41,050 nucleotides of DNA from a virus. This document shows positions 1 through 7,795 of the stretch, piece by piece. The position numbers were made by a program, and so were the translations under genes. A model generated the notes under the pieces. The model did not search any database. It had not been told where the DNA came from and saw nothing but the letters and a program-made list of their open reading frames with translations. Where the stretch lies: positions 1-41,050 of the IMG/VR virus record IMGVR_UViG_3300031722_000074. One strand, given 5' to 3'. The first letter of the stretch is position 1. Every line of letters starts with the position of its first letter.

Positions 1-99
1 CTCGCTGCGGCGGAACATGACTTGGATCAACGCAGAGTCAGCAGAACGTAGATGCAGGACACCCTTGTACAGAGTTCCCTTTCGGAACACGAGGTCCTG
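1..99 (-). pseudogene. 3' fragment of the host gene interrupted by the prophage
   Basis: The minus strand is open in one frame through the left flank. It encodes a stretch with QDLVFRKG followed by YKGVLHLRS, typical of the beta-sandwich of carbohydrate-binding domains in GH51-type and CBM4/9-type glycosidases. Joined through the TCCTG duplication to the fragment ending at 40509, it gives an uninterrupted GWIYRQDLVFRKG. This is therefore the downstream part of the gene whose start is at 40762. The gene runs off the window at base 1, so catalytic domains cannot be judged. The domain family is recognised by pattern only. Confidence 0.75.
95..99. repeat. Target-site duplication, left copy (TCCTG)
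   Basis: TCCTG lies immediately left of the element end TATGACGG and is repeated exactly at 40509-40513 next to the other end. Five base pairs is the duplication made by Mu-type transposases. Rejoining the flanks through one copy restores the host reading frame. Confidence 0.88.
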
Positions 100-126
100 T
101 ATGACGGCGCGCGCCAGGTGAGACAA
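100..126 (+). repeat. Left terminal inverted repeat of the prophage
   Basis: This end reads TATG, then GCG at positions 10-12, then TGAGACAA at positions 20-27. The right end read inward has the same elements at the same spacing. A second TGAGACAA follows at 141-148, exactly 22 bp after the first. That is two helical turns and also the length of a MuA end-binding site. These are presumed transposase-binding sites. Confidence 0.82.
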
Positions 127-132
127 TTTGGG

Positions 133-150
133 CGGTCAAATGAGACAAAA
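133..150 (+). repeat. 18-bp repeat shared with the element centre
   Basis: The sequence cggtcaaatgagacaaaa is identical to 20266-20283 at the middle of the prophage and is similar to 40353-40370 near the right end. It contains the second left-end TGAGACAA box. It is likely a transposase or accessory-protein binding site. Confidence 0.7.
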
Positions 151-182
151 AGGCCTCACCGCACGCCTGCGCAAGCGGCCTA
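147..182 (-). terminator. Possible terminator of the leftward tail operon
   Basis: Read leftward after the last tail gene, AGGCC and GGCCT arms enclose a GC-rich segment and are followed by five T residues. The stem is imperfect, with an inner CCGC/GCGG pairing and a bulge. The T-run overlaps the second TGAGACAA box. The position just downstream of the last leftward gene fits, but the fold is not strong. Confidence 0.35.
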
Positions 183-190
183 CGTACAGA

Positions 191-886
191 TCACTGGGGA
201 ACCTTTGTGGCAAGCAGATGGCAAGCCGTGACAATGCCGCCAGCAGAATCGCCGCTCATGCTTACTGTGATAGATAGCGGCTTATCATCAGCGTAAGATT
301 GAAGAATATAATGGCGAGGGAATGTGATATGAGCAACCCCGCTAGAAGGAATAGCAGGAATAGGCAAATGATCTACGATAAGACTTCCATCCAAAGTTAA
401 GCCAGCAGACACTGTTGCAAGCAGCCCAGAATTAGGAACATAAAATCGAATACTACCATCAATCACCCAGGCACCATAGGGAATATTAATAGAAAATACT
501 GGAACATTATTCGCAGGAAGGGATTGAACCACCGCGCCAGGGCCTGTCGACTGGGCATGAGATCGAAGAAAATTATACGCTGCTGATGCGACAACTGAAA
601 CGCCATCTAATTCAGTTCTGATTGCAGAGGCTAGCCCATCAGAATACGCTTTTCCAGATAAGGCGATAGCATCAGAATACGCTTTGCTAGACGAGGAGAT
701 GGCATCAGAATACGCTTTGCCAGATGCTGCAACAGTATCAAGTGCATCATTAACCCCCAATCCTTCGAGGTCAGGATAAGGGATTTCTCCATCATTATCA
801 GGGATCTTCTTGTATACTGGATTATTGATCGCAGTCCAGAACTGCGGAGTAGTAATCAACCCATCGCGGAATTGTGTCTTCGGCAT
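191..886 (-). CDS. Accessory tail protein with AYSDA repeats, possible receptor-binding protein
   Basis: A 231-residue protein and the last gene of the leftward tail operon. The start MPKTQFRDGLI was chosen because GGAG lies just upstream and the N-terminus resembles the attachment end of many phage fibre or tip proteins. Residues of about 55-85 hold three near-repeats of KAYSDAI/L, probably a short coiled or fibrous shaft. The rest is rich in beta-formers, with no enzyme motif seen. Base composition is visibly more AT-rich than the neighbouring tail genes, which suggests recent acquisition, as expected for host-range genes. The function is inferred from position and composition; I do not recognise a family. 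Confidence 0.6.
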   Translation of the reverse strand: MPKTQFRDGLITTPQFWTAINNPVYKKIPDNDGEIPYPDLEGLGVNDALDTVAASGKAYSDAISSSSKAYSDAIALSGKAYSDGLASAIRTELDGVSVVASAAYNFLRSHAQSTGPGAVVQSLPANNVPVFSINIPYGAWVIDGSIRFYVPNSGLLATVSAGLTLDGSLIVDHLPIPAIPSSGVAHITFPRHYILQSYADDKPLSITVSMSGDSAGGIVTACHLLATKVPQ

Positions 887-919
887 CGCAACGCTCCATG
901 CAATAAATGTGAGAAACGA

Positions 920-959
920 ATGCAACAGATGGGGCGCATCAGCACCACAACTGTTGCAT
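920..959. repeat. 9-bp inverted repeat in the gap before the last tail gene
   Basis: Arms ATGCAACAG (920-928) and CTGTTGCAT (951-959) are perfect complements with a 22-base spacer. They lie in the about 100-base gap between two leftward genes. There is no T-run on either strand, so a simple terminator is unlikely. It could be an operator or promoter element for the AT-rich last gene. Confidence 0.4.
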
Positions 960-985
960 AGTCACGATCGTGCAGAAATAGCCCG

Positions 986-1522
986 CTAGTCCGCCGCCAC
1001 AGGCTCCGCGCACAGCTTTTCGGCCATCGACTCCAGACGATCTCCCAGGCCAAGCCAACGTGCCGTCTTGAGCACCTCGTGAGCCGATTCCGTCGTAAGA
1101 CTCGGGTCCATCAGGCGGTCTCCCAGAACTGCCACAACAGCCGCCTGCTCGCGCTCGGTGACCGCAAAGGGCGGGAACTTCACGGACAGACCTTCTTCGG
1201 TGTGCGACCAACGCTTGACCGGCTCGTCCTTGTCGTCCAGGACAACCTGTCCAGCCTTCGGGTGCTTCTCCCAGCTGCCTCCGGGCAGCTCCTGCCAATC
1301 GGGGTACTTGACCTGGATGGCTTCGCTCTGGGCGTCCTGGAACGTGAAGACCGCCTTCTTTTCGTCGTGGCGGCCAACATCGCGAATGCGCTCCAGCAGC
1401 GAGACAACGGCCAACTTTTGATTGATGTTGCGCTTGGCCAGAGAAGCCTTTGAAAGGGTATTGAAAATCACCAGAACGCAGCGGGTTGTGATCTGGATTT
1501 TTCCGTCCTTATTGGGGGTCAT
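986..1522 (-). CDS. Hypothetical tail-fibre-linked protein
   Basis: A 178-residue soluble protein, charged and rich in alpha-helix formers, with no signal peptide or membrane segment. The start MTPNKDGKIQ overlaps the stop of the upstream gene (ATGA), which implies translational coupling. It lies two genes downstream of the tail fibre, where Mu-like phages keep fibre-assembly proteins, so a chaperone or fibre-accessory role is possible. I do not recognise the family. Confidence 0.65.
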   Translation of the reverse strand: MTPNKDGKIQITTRCVLVIFNTLSKASLAKRNINQKLAVVSLLERIRDVGRHDEKKAVFTFQDAQSEAIQVKYPDWQELPGGSWEKHPKAGQVVLDDKDEPVKRWSHTEEGLSVKFPPFAVTEREQAAVVAVLGDRLMDPSLTTESAHEVLKTARWLGLGDRLESMAEKLCAEPVAAD

Positions 1523-1845
1523 GCTGCACCGCCAACGTGTTTGGCATCGAGCATTGCAGTGGCGCGACGCTCCAGGCCTTCCACGACAGATTCCGGCATG
1601 CGACCTGCCTGGCGTTCCCGCTGCACCCCCTGCCACAACGAATTCCAGTCGACGAGGGACGTCACATCATCTCCGACCGTACCCGCCGTGACATCGGCCT
1701 GAACCTGTTCCTGGGTCGCCTGGGTGATGATCTGCTCGACGCCAAGATCAGCCACAAGCTTCTCCTGGGGGATCCCGCGCAGGATGGCCTGCGCCTCGAC
1801 GATTCGGGATTCCGTGTTGCTCAAACTGATGGTCAACTGCCTCAT
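1519..1845 (-). CDS. Small hypothetical protein downstream of the tail fibre
   Basis: A 108-residue protein. The start MRQLTISLSNTES was chosen because AAGGAG lies 6 bases upstream; the longer open frame would run into the fibre gene. The sequence is mostly helical, with a region of about residues 10-60 rich in Gln, Glu and Val. It overlaps the next gene by four bases. It may belong to a fibre-assembly or capping set. No family recognised. Confidence 0.65.
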   Translation of the reverse strand: MRQLTISLSNTESRIVEAQAILRGIPQEKLVADLGVEQIITQATQEQVQADVTAGTVGDDVTSLVDWNSLWQGVQRERQAGRMPESVVEGLERRATAMLDAKHVGGAA

Positions 1846-1871
1846 GCTATCTCCTTGGTTTTTTGGGGATG

Positions 1872-4562
1872 TCAGTACCATTTTGCCGCCATAGCTTTCC
1901 ACATGAGGATGCGCGTTGCGCCAGCAGGGATGACGACTGAATTTTGGTTTGTGCCGGACATGGTATGGCTCACCGAAGTTGAATTGGTAATGACCTTCCA
2001 CTGCCCGTCATACGCGCCATTCGCGATGGTGCCACCGCTGGAGATTGCAGTCAGCACAGAAACTTTTGCCAACGCAAAAACTGGTGGATTGCTTGTAAGC
2101 AGTTCATTGTCGGTTACAATATTCGCGATCAACTGGGTATAATTTTGAGTCACCCGAAATCTCGCCACGCCTCCAACAGACAGTTCGACCTGCGTTGCGT
2201 CTGCTAAAACAGCAGTGGTGCCGTTGACGGCCAGGTAGCTCTGGGTCGTCCCGTTGATCCCGGTGTTGGTTCCGTCGTTTGCAATCGAGATCGAGTAGTT
2301 CTGATTGCTCGGAGTCACCGTAGATCCGTAGGCTCCCGCATACGACGTTGACACTGTGTGTTTCTTCCAAGTGAGATTTGGCACAGAGAGGCTGAGCGAG
2401 CAGGTCGCATTTGGCGTATTGATGTCGCCCGCAGCACTGATCAATCCACTGAAGAGAGCCGTTGTGCCAGACAGAGATCCAGAAAGGGAGCCACCAGTCA
2501 GGGGCAGGTAATTCCCAAGGCTTGCCACTGTCGCTGCTCCGATGGCTGCTGGTGTCAGATTTCCCGAGTGCCACAGCGTTCGCCATGCCCCCCACGCGGC
2601 TCCTGCATTCGCCCGAACTGCGTAATTCTCAGTGTTGCCAGCGATGAACGCGGCAGCGATGTCGAAACTCCAGTGGGCCTGCACATTCGTCGGGTCGGTA
2701 TGCGTCGATCGGATTAGGTGTGTCCAGGTCGCTCCAAACGGGCCTGTGGTTGCCGAATTCGAGTCGTAGAATCCGGATTTGAAAAGCACATCGAATGCCG
2801 ACACATTTGTCGTGCGGTGGCCATACAATCCCTGCCCAGAGCCCTGCACGAAGTTGTCCGCCACGACTCCACCTAGCTTCTGTGAATCCTTCGCCAAGTC
2901 GCAGTAGTCGACCATCGTCGCATAAATTCCAGCTTGAGAATCACCCTCATCATTCGCCGCACGAATGCGCCAGGCGCTACCCAGCGGGCTCGTCGTTTCA
3001 AATGTGTGGTACACGTAGTATTTGCTTGAGTTCTCGTTCCTATAGAGGCGGGATACGCCGTTCGAATTCGCAGACGTGTACACCGATCCATCGCCACGGA
3101 GGTACTGGTACGCAGTGCCCCCGGAACGTACGAACGATCCCGCAGTGGCGGTGCCGACGGACAGGTTGACGAAATCCCCATTGATACCGTACACGTTCGC
3201 CCACCGCAGCGAGGTGCTGCCGAGTTCGTAGGAGTTCGACGCGTTCGGACGCAAATTTCCAGCGAGGTTACCGCCAGACAGAGGCAGATATCCAGCAAGG
3301 CTTGCTACCGGTGCTGCACCGATCGCTGCTGGCGTCAGATTTCCGTCATGCCACAGTTTGCGCCATCCTGTGGACGCACTTGCCGCGATGCATCGGACGT
3401 AGTAGTTCTCTGGAGATCCTGGGGTTGCAGCGGAGCCAAAGTTCGCAGCGATATCAAACGACCAGGCATTCGATGATCCGCCATCACTGGCATACTGAGA
3501 CCTAATGAGGTGGGTGTGCGTATTCGGCACGGGAGCATCCGACCAACTCAGGCCGCAATAGAAGCCGCTCTTGGTAAGCGCCGCAATCGTGCCGGATACA
3601 AGCCGCGTGCCTGATCCGTTGTCTCCGAAGATATAGCGAGCATCAGTAGATGCGACGGCACCAATCGCTGCTGGCGTGCAGGCAGCACGAGCGCGGGCGT
3701 CGGTGTAGTAGAGATTCACACCTTCGGCCACGTCGGTCGTGCTGCCGTTGGTGTAGGTCTTCGTGGCCCAGCCGGTCAGGCCCGAGACGTGCGCCGTGGT
3801 CAGCTGCGTCCAGGCTGCCGATCCCGCCGTGGATCCAGCCACCAAGGCGCGCCCGCTGTTGGTCGTGCTGGTCGCCGGAACGTGCATGTAGCCGTCCGTG
3901 CCCAGGTGCGTGATCACACCCGCCGAGACGGAGATCGGAGCCGTACCCGAGATCGCGGCGCGGGCGCGGGTGTCGGTGTAGTACAGGTTCGCACCCTCGG
4001 CCACGTCGGTCGTGCTGCCGTTGGTGTAGGCCTTCGTGGCCCAGCCGGTCAGCCCCAGAGTCGTGCGCTGCGCAGGGGCATCCGTTGCCGTGAGCAACGC
4101 CCGGCCTGCCACCGTGGCATCAACGATCTGGCTGGCCGTGTGCGTATGCTGCAGCGCTGCGTAGGTGCTGTCGTGGTTGTGGTCGGAGTGGGCAATAGTG
4201 GACGCCACACCGGTGCCGCCAAACACGATGGCGGCCGCGATCGCAACGGCTACTCCTGCCGGAGTCGCGTAGATGCCATCAGCCGTGGTGCGATCTAGGA
4301 AGGCCTTGTCCTGCATGGTCCAGACGGTGCCGACGCGATGCGGGTATCCGTCGCCCTCGGGGAGATCCAGGCCACCGCCGCCACCCTGCCAGTGGACATT
4401 GATCTCATCGACCGTCGCGGTTGCGATGGCATCGATGATGATTTCAGCGCCCGTCTTGTTGGCAGGCTTGATGAGCATTGCCGGATTGTCCAGCTTCATG
4501 CCGTCAGCCTTGAGTTTGGCCAAGGCGGCAGCAACGACACGAGCGTGATCGAGGCCGCTCAT
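1872..4562 (-). CDS. Tail fibre protein
   Basis: An 896-residue structural protein, expected to be a trimeric fibre attached to the baseplate that binds the host surface. The N-terminal part (about 1-130) is the likely attachment region and includes a His-rich HSDHNHDSTYAALQHTHT-like segment typical of phage fibre collars. A shaft module containing NGSTTDVAEG and LYYTD occurs twice (about residues 172-201 and 263-291). A second module with LWH.GNLTPAAIGA and GYLPL.GG also occurs twice (about 404-436 and 657-694). The C-terminus ends in RILMWKAMAAKWY, the kind of tip seen in phage fibres. The start overlaps the stop of the spike gene (ATGA). No invertase gene or crossover site was seen, so there is no sign of Mu-style fibre switching. 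Confidence 0.85.
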   Translation of the reverse strand: MSGLDHARVVAAALAKLKADGMKLDNPAMLIKPANKTGAEIIIDAIATATVDEINVHWQGGGGGLDLPEGDGYPHRVGTVWTMQDKAFLDRTTADGIYATPAGVAVAIAAAIVFGGTGVASTIAHSDHNHDSTYAALQHTHTASQIVDATVAGRALLTATDAPAQRTTLGLTGWATKAYTNGSTTDVAEGANLYYTDTRARAAISGTAPISVSAGVITHLGTDGYMHVPATSTTNSGRALVAGSTAGSAAWTQLTTAHVSGLTGWATKTYTNGSTTDVAEGVNLYYTDARARAACTPAAIGAVASTDARYIFGDNGSGTRLVSGTIAALTKSGFYCGLSWSDAPVPNTHTHLIRSQYASDGGSSNAWSFDIAANFGSAATPGSPENYYVRCIAASASTGWRKLWHDGNLTPAAIGAAPVASLAGYLPLSGGNLAGNLRPNASNSYELGSTSLRWANVYGINGDFVNLSVGTATAGSFVRSGGTAYQYLRGDGSVYTSANSNGVSRLYRNENSSKYYVYHTFETTSPLGSAWRIRAANDEGDSQAGIYATMVDYCDLAKDSQKLGGVVADNFVQGSGQGLYGHRTTNVSAFDVLFKSGFYDSNSATTGPFGATWTHLIRSTHTDPTNVQAHWSFDIAAAFIAGNTENYAVRANAGAAWGAWRTLWHSGNLTPAAIGAATVASLGNYLPLTGGSLSGSLSGTTALFSGLISAAGDINTPNATCSLSLSVPNLTWKKHTVSTSYAGAYGSTVTPSNQNYSISIANDGTNTGINGTTQSYLAVNGTTAVLADATQVELSVGGVARFRVTQNYTQLIANIVTDNELLTSNPPVFALAKVSVLTAISSGGTIANGAYDGQWKVITNSTSVSHTMSGTNQNSVVIPAGATRILMWKAMAAKWY

Positions 4563-5077
4563 TGCGAGGCCCTAACGGTCTGCGACGTGACTGGGTGCAT
4601 CAATCCAGTCACGGAGCAAATGCACATCCCTGTTACAACACCGTTTGATGGCCCCAATGGCCCCTCTCCAAGTTCTACTTCCAGCGCCTTGCCCACGATC
4701 TTCCGCCCCTCCAGCTCGATCGTTCCGTCAGGGAACATCGTGACCTTTGTGGTCAGGCCGCTTTGCATCAGCACCGATCCGTCCGGGGAGAGTTTGACGA
4801 ACACGTCCTTGGTGGCGTAGAGGACCGTCTCTCCAGTTTCTAGGACTGGTCGATCAGTGGATTCGGAGGTCGTAGCCACGACCAGGTCATCGACCTGCAT
4901 GAGCCCGAGGGAATCACCCGACTTGGGCAATGACGCAAGGCCCCGCTGTTGCATGATGGGCACATCTTCAATGGCGCGCACGCCCCGCGCCAACACCTGC
5001 CCGACACGAGGTCCTTTGGTGCTGGACTCGGTCGCATCGGCACTGAGTACGCCCCGGAAGAAACGAGCTTCGCGCAT
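4559..5077 (-). CDS. Baseplate spike protein, Mu gp45-like
   Basis: A 172-residue protein with short beta-strands and DGTIELEG / DGSVLMQSG turns typical of gp45/gpV-type spike domains, which pierce the outer membrane at the tip of a contractile tail. The start MREARFF follows the gp48-like stop by a TGATG overlap, with GGAAGG upstream. The C-terminus lacks an obvious HxH metal motif. In Mu, gp45 precedes gp46; here it follows gp48 and sits next to the fibre, a reordered baseplate module. Family assignment rests on size, position and beta pattern. Confidence 0.62.
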   Translation of the reverse strand: MREARFFRGVLSADATESSTKGPRVGQVLARGVRAIEDVPIMQQRGLASLPKSGDSLGLMQVDDLVVATTSESTDRPVLETGETVLYATKDVFVKLSPDGSVLMQSGLTTKVTMFPDGTIELEGRKIVGKALEVELGEGPLGPSNGVVTGMCICSVTGLMHPVTSQTVRASQ

Positions 5078-5637
5078 CAGGCACCTTCCCACTTGATGGA
5101 GGAGTAATACGGCTTCAAGGCTTCGAAAACAGACTGCAGAGCCAAAACGGAAGCGTTTGCTCCAAGGCTTGTGATCGTGACGGTCCAGACGAATAGCCTA
5201 GGGCAATACGGGCCTTTGACCAGGGGGTCCCAGCCGGGAGGATCCGGAAGGCCGTCAGGATTCACGTCGATGAGGGGCGAGCCAATCCTGCTCAAACCGA
5301 CCCGGAAGGGGTGAGGGCTCTGCGTGATCACGACACCGTATCCCATCTCGCTGGCAAGCCCCAAGAAAAACACCTTCGAGATACCGCCAGATGCACGGAA
5401 GAAGGCGAGGATCCGCGCTCGACGCTCAGCATCGCTCCCTGTGGACGGGAGATCAAGCACCCGCTCCCATCCCTCAATCTCGGAGGTCGTGTCGGGGAAA
5501 ATGTCAGTTTCGATACTGCGGATGGCGTCCTGGATTGAGTCGAGAAACTGCGCATCCACAGCCATGATCGCTTCGTCTTGCTCCCCCAAAGCAATCCACT
5601 TGAGGAGGCGTAACGGGGATAGATGGCGCGCGGTCAT
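5077..5637 (-). CDS. Baseplate wedge protein gp48 (DUF2313-like)
   Basis: A 186-residue protein matching the YmfQ/Mu gp48 (DUF2313) pattern: an N-terminal segment with ALGEQDEAI, a helical part ending in DTTSEIEGWERVLDLP, then ERRARILAFFRASGG and a C-terminal domain ending in an aromatic segment. In Mu-like phages this protein connects the gp47 wedge to the fibres. It overlaps the gp47 stop (ATGA) and the spike start (TGATG). Confidence 0.85.
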   Translation of the reverse strand: MTARHLSPLRLLKWIALGEQDEAIMAVDAQFLDSIQDAIRSIETDIFPDTTSEIEGWERVLDLPSTGSDAERRARILAFFRASGGISKVFFLGLASEMGYGVVITQSPHPFRVGLSRIGSPLIDVNPDGLPDPPGWDPLVKGPYCPRLFVWTVTITSLGANASVLALQSVFEALKPYYSSIKWEGA

Positions 5638-6413
5638 GCCGTCACCGAGATGGATGATGCGACAACCTTCCCGAATTTGCTGGGGGCAGTCATCTCGGTT
5701 GGAGAAAGCAGCGTGACATTCGTTGCTCCTGCCTGCCAGCAGAAGGCCTTGAAAACCTCAGGGTATACCACTTGCCCTGTGGAGAGTGCAGCCATGAAGG
5801 CCTGGATCAGGCTCGCAGCCAGAGCGGTATCACCTCCGGACATTTTCAAGGAAACGGCTACGCTCGTCTTCGTTGGGGCAACCACGTACAGTTCAGCCGG
5901 CTCGACAGGGCCCTTCTGCAGCACGTAGGACTTGATGGCATCGAGCAAAGCCGATGACGGATCGGTGCCATCGCTTTTGGTGATCACCAGGACACCTGTA
6001 CCAGGGCCGTACGCATCCACGCCGCCGTAGCATTTCGCCGAGGAGGCACTCTCGGATCCGTAGGAGACTTCCATGGCCCAGTTTTCGCAATCCGTCTTGT
6101 TGCCGCCGCCTTCCTTGTTGCGCCAACGCTTGAGCACGCGATCCAGGAAGGCGGCGAAGCTTTCGCCCGCATTCTTGGACAGCCCGTAGACTCCCCCCCA
6201 ATGGATCAGGTTGTCTTCGCTGGCCGAGTCGGGCCAGATCTGGTTCTTTGTCCATTCGCTTTCGCGGTACAGCCCCCACGCGACAGATGCGAGCCCGGCC
6301 GCGCGCACGTAGAGTTCATCTCCCACCGTGATGCAAGCAGCCAGACCTGCGTTCTGGTAGGCTGTCAGGACAGCAGCAAAGACGGCGTCAAAGCTTTTGT
6401 AGGAATCGCTCAC
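5634..6413 (-). CDS. Baseplate J-like protein, Mu gp47
   Basis: A 259-residue baseplate wedge protein. The N-terminal helix bundle includes LYVRAAGLASVAWGLYRESEW, shared with gp47/J proteins, followed by the characteristic FLDRVLKRWRNKEGGGN stretch and a C-terminal domain with GPVEPAELYVVAP. It is shorter than the about 350-residue Mu gp47, mostly in the C-terminal part. The start is GTG with GAGG 8 bases upstream. It lies between gp46 and gp48 as in Mu. Confidence 0.85.
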   Translation of the reverse strand: MSDSYKSFDAVFAAVLTAYQNAGLAACITVGDELYVRAAGLASVAWGLYRESEWTKNQIWPDSASEDNLIHWGGVYGLSKNAGESFAAFLDRVLKRWRNKEGGGNKTDCENWAMEVSYGSESASSAKCYGGVDAYGPGTGVLVITKSDGTDPSSALLDAIKSYVLQKGPVEPAELYVVAPTKTSVAVSLKMSGGDTALAASLIQAFMAALSTGQVVYPEVFKAFCWQAGATNVTLLSPTEMTAPSKFGKVVASSISVTA

Positions 6414-6416
6414 TGG

Positions 6417-6779
6417 TTACCTCGGGTCCGCAGGGATAGGGATCCAATACGTGATCTTGATCGATTGGCTGGATGATACGGCCCGCACCTCCAGGCGCAG
6501 CTTGCCGCTGCCCTCCTTCGTCGCCTGGAAAAAGAAGGAGTCGACCATTCCCTCTTCCAGCATCCAACGCGTCGCGCTGCGGGCATAGCCTTCAGCCGTT
6601 TTGGGGAGATCGGGAGTAAGCTTGGCGCGGCGTAGTTTGTGCAGGTCTGAGCCAAAGTCAGGACGCTGCCAACTGGATCCACGCCGAGTAAAAAGGGACA
6701 GCAAGATGCGATCCTGTATAGGTGTAGAAGATGAGCTCAGGACCAGAGCAAGCGATCCATCCGAAGCCATGGTGATCAT
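6417..6779 (-). CDS. Baseplate protein gp46-like
   Basis: A 120-residue protein. The start MITMASDGSLALVL overlaps the P-gene stop (ATGA). The segment with LLSLFTRRGSSWQRPDFGSDLHKLRR matches the gp46 signature, in which an aspartate-phenylalanine-glycine-serine motif is followed by a leucine-rich helix. The C-terminal half alternates strands, ending WIPIPADPR. In Mu-like phages gp46 is part of the baseplate and resembles T4 gp25. Confidence 0.8.
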   Translation of the reverse strand: MITMASDGSLALVLSSSSTPIQDRILLSLFTRRGSSWQRPDFGSDLHKLRRAKLTPDLPKTAEGYARSATRWMLEEGMVDSFFFQATKEGSGKLRLEVRAVSSSQSIKITYWIPIPADPR

Positions 6780-7795
6780 CGCAGCCCACCACCGTGGCGA
6801 AGTCGGCGACCGTGCTTCTGGAAGGCCTGGAACGGGTCTTCCAGGCGTGGCCCCAGAGTAAGGGTTGTCGTCGATCCATCCGTACGATTCCAACGCTTGA
6901 CGGTACGCACGACCACGTAGGTACCCTTGAGGCCAATCACAGCATCATCGACGCTGCACAGGGTATTGACTGCCCACGGCTTTCCGGACTGGGAGAAACC
7001 TGTCACCACATACTCCAGCGAAAAAGCGCGCATCTTCTCCTGCCTGATGTACTCCTTCGCCTGCTTTTGAAGATCGCTGGAATGGCCATTGAAGGCCGCA
7101 ACAAGGGGCCTTTCAATTGGAGCCAGGTCATTGGTTGCCGTGACCTTCTTGTGGCCCTCCTCGCCATCGGATACCAGCGTGACACTGCTGTGCAGTTGAT
7201 CCCAGTCCTGGGTCCTCTGTCCATGCATAATGTTCCGGCCATCCAGCCGGAAAGATGGCTCTCCATCCGTCACCACCTTGCCGTAGACGCGGGTGCCGTC
7301 GGGCTTGATCCAGAAAACCAGTCCACGATTGCGGGCATATTCGGAGAGCAGAGCAAACGACGTGTCGCCGACGTCCGAGGCATGGGCGTGCGTGTTGGCA
7401 ACCTTGGCCTCGTCATGGAACACAGCCTCGAAGCGGTTCAGGTATGGGATGCTCTTGGTATAGATCTCATCGGCCAACACCAACGTCTTCGGGGGAGCCT
7501 TGAACGAGGTGATGTAGCTGGTCTTCAGAAGGCCCGCCAGCGTGGATCCAGTGAGCCGGACTGAATGCGACTTGGCGTCGTAGCTCTCCGTCTGCTTGCC
7601 CACCGTTCCCACCAGTTCAACGCGATCAGCGATGCGTACCCGCACCAATTCGCCGCCCTTGACAGGGACAGTTCCTGGGGCCACGGGAACGGACCAGGAG
7701 CCTTCCGGGCTGTAGAGATCGGAGACGATTTCCACTCCCTCGGATGCCAGCACCTGCAGGCCATTGATCTCGATGGAGACAGCTTCAGCGGACAT
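6776..7795 (-). CDS. Baseplate hub protein, Mu gpP (gp44)-like
   Basis: A 339-residue tail hub protein of the P/D type. The start MSAEAVSIEINGL overlaps the N-like gene by 11 bases; a longer frame upstream would lie inside that gene. It shows the order expected for gpP: an N-terminal strand-rich region with an SPEGSWSVPV turn, a central LVRVRIADRVELVGTVG segment, an AxxLLSEYARNRGLVFWIKPDG block, and a C-terminal domain with TLTLGPRLEDPFQ. It forms the trimeric hub that carries the spike. Confidence 0.82.
   Translation of the reverse strand: MSAEAVSIEINGLQVLASEGVEIVSDLYSPEGSWSVPVAPGTVPVKGGELVRVRIADRVELVGTVGKQTESYDAKSHSVRLTGSTLAGLLKTSYITSFKAPPKTLVLADEIYTKSIPYLNRFEAVFHDEAKVANTHAHASDVGDTSFALLSEYARNRGLVFWIKPDGTRVYGKVVTDGEPSFRLDGRNIMHGQRTQDWDQLHSSVTLVSDGEEGHKKVTATNDLAPIERPLVAAFNGHSSDLQKQAKEYIRQEKMRAFSLEYVVTGFSQSGKPWAVNTLCSVDDAVIGLKGTYVVVRTVKRWNRTDGSTTTLTLGPRLEDPFQAFQKHGRRLRHGGGLR

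Noticed and set aside
26-38. 13 bases identical to part of a cDNA-synthesis adapter (atcaacgcagagt)
   Set aside because: The host reading frame runs through it without break and the surrounding bases do not match the adapter, so chance is more likely than contamination.
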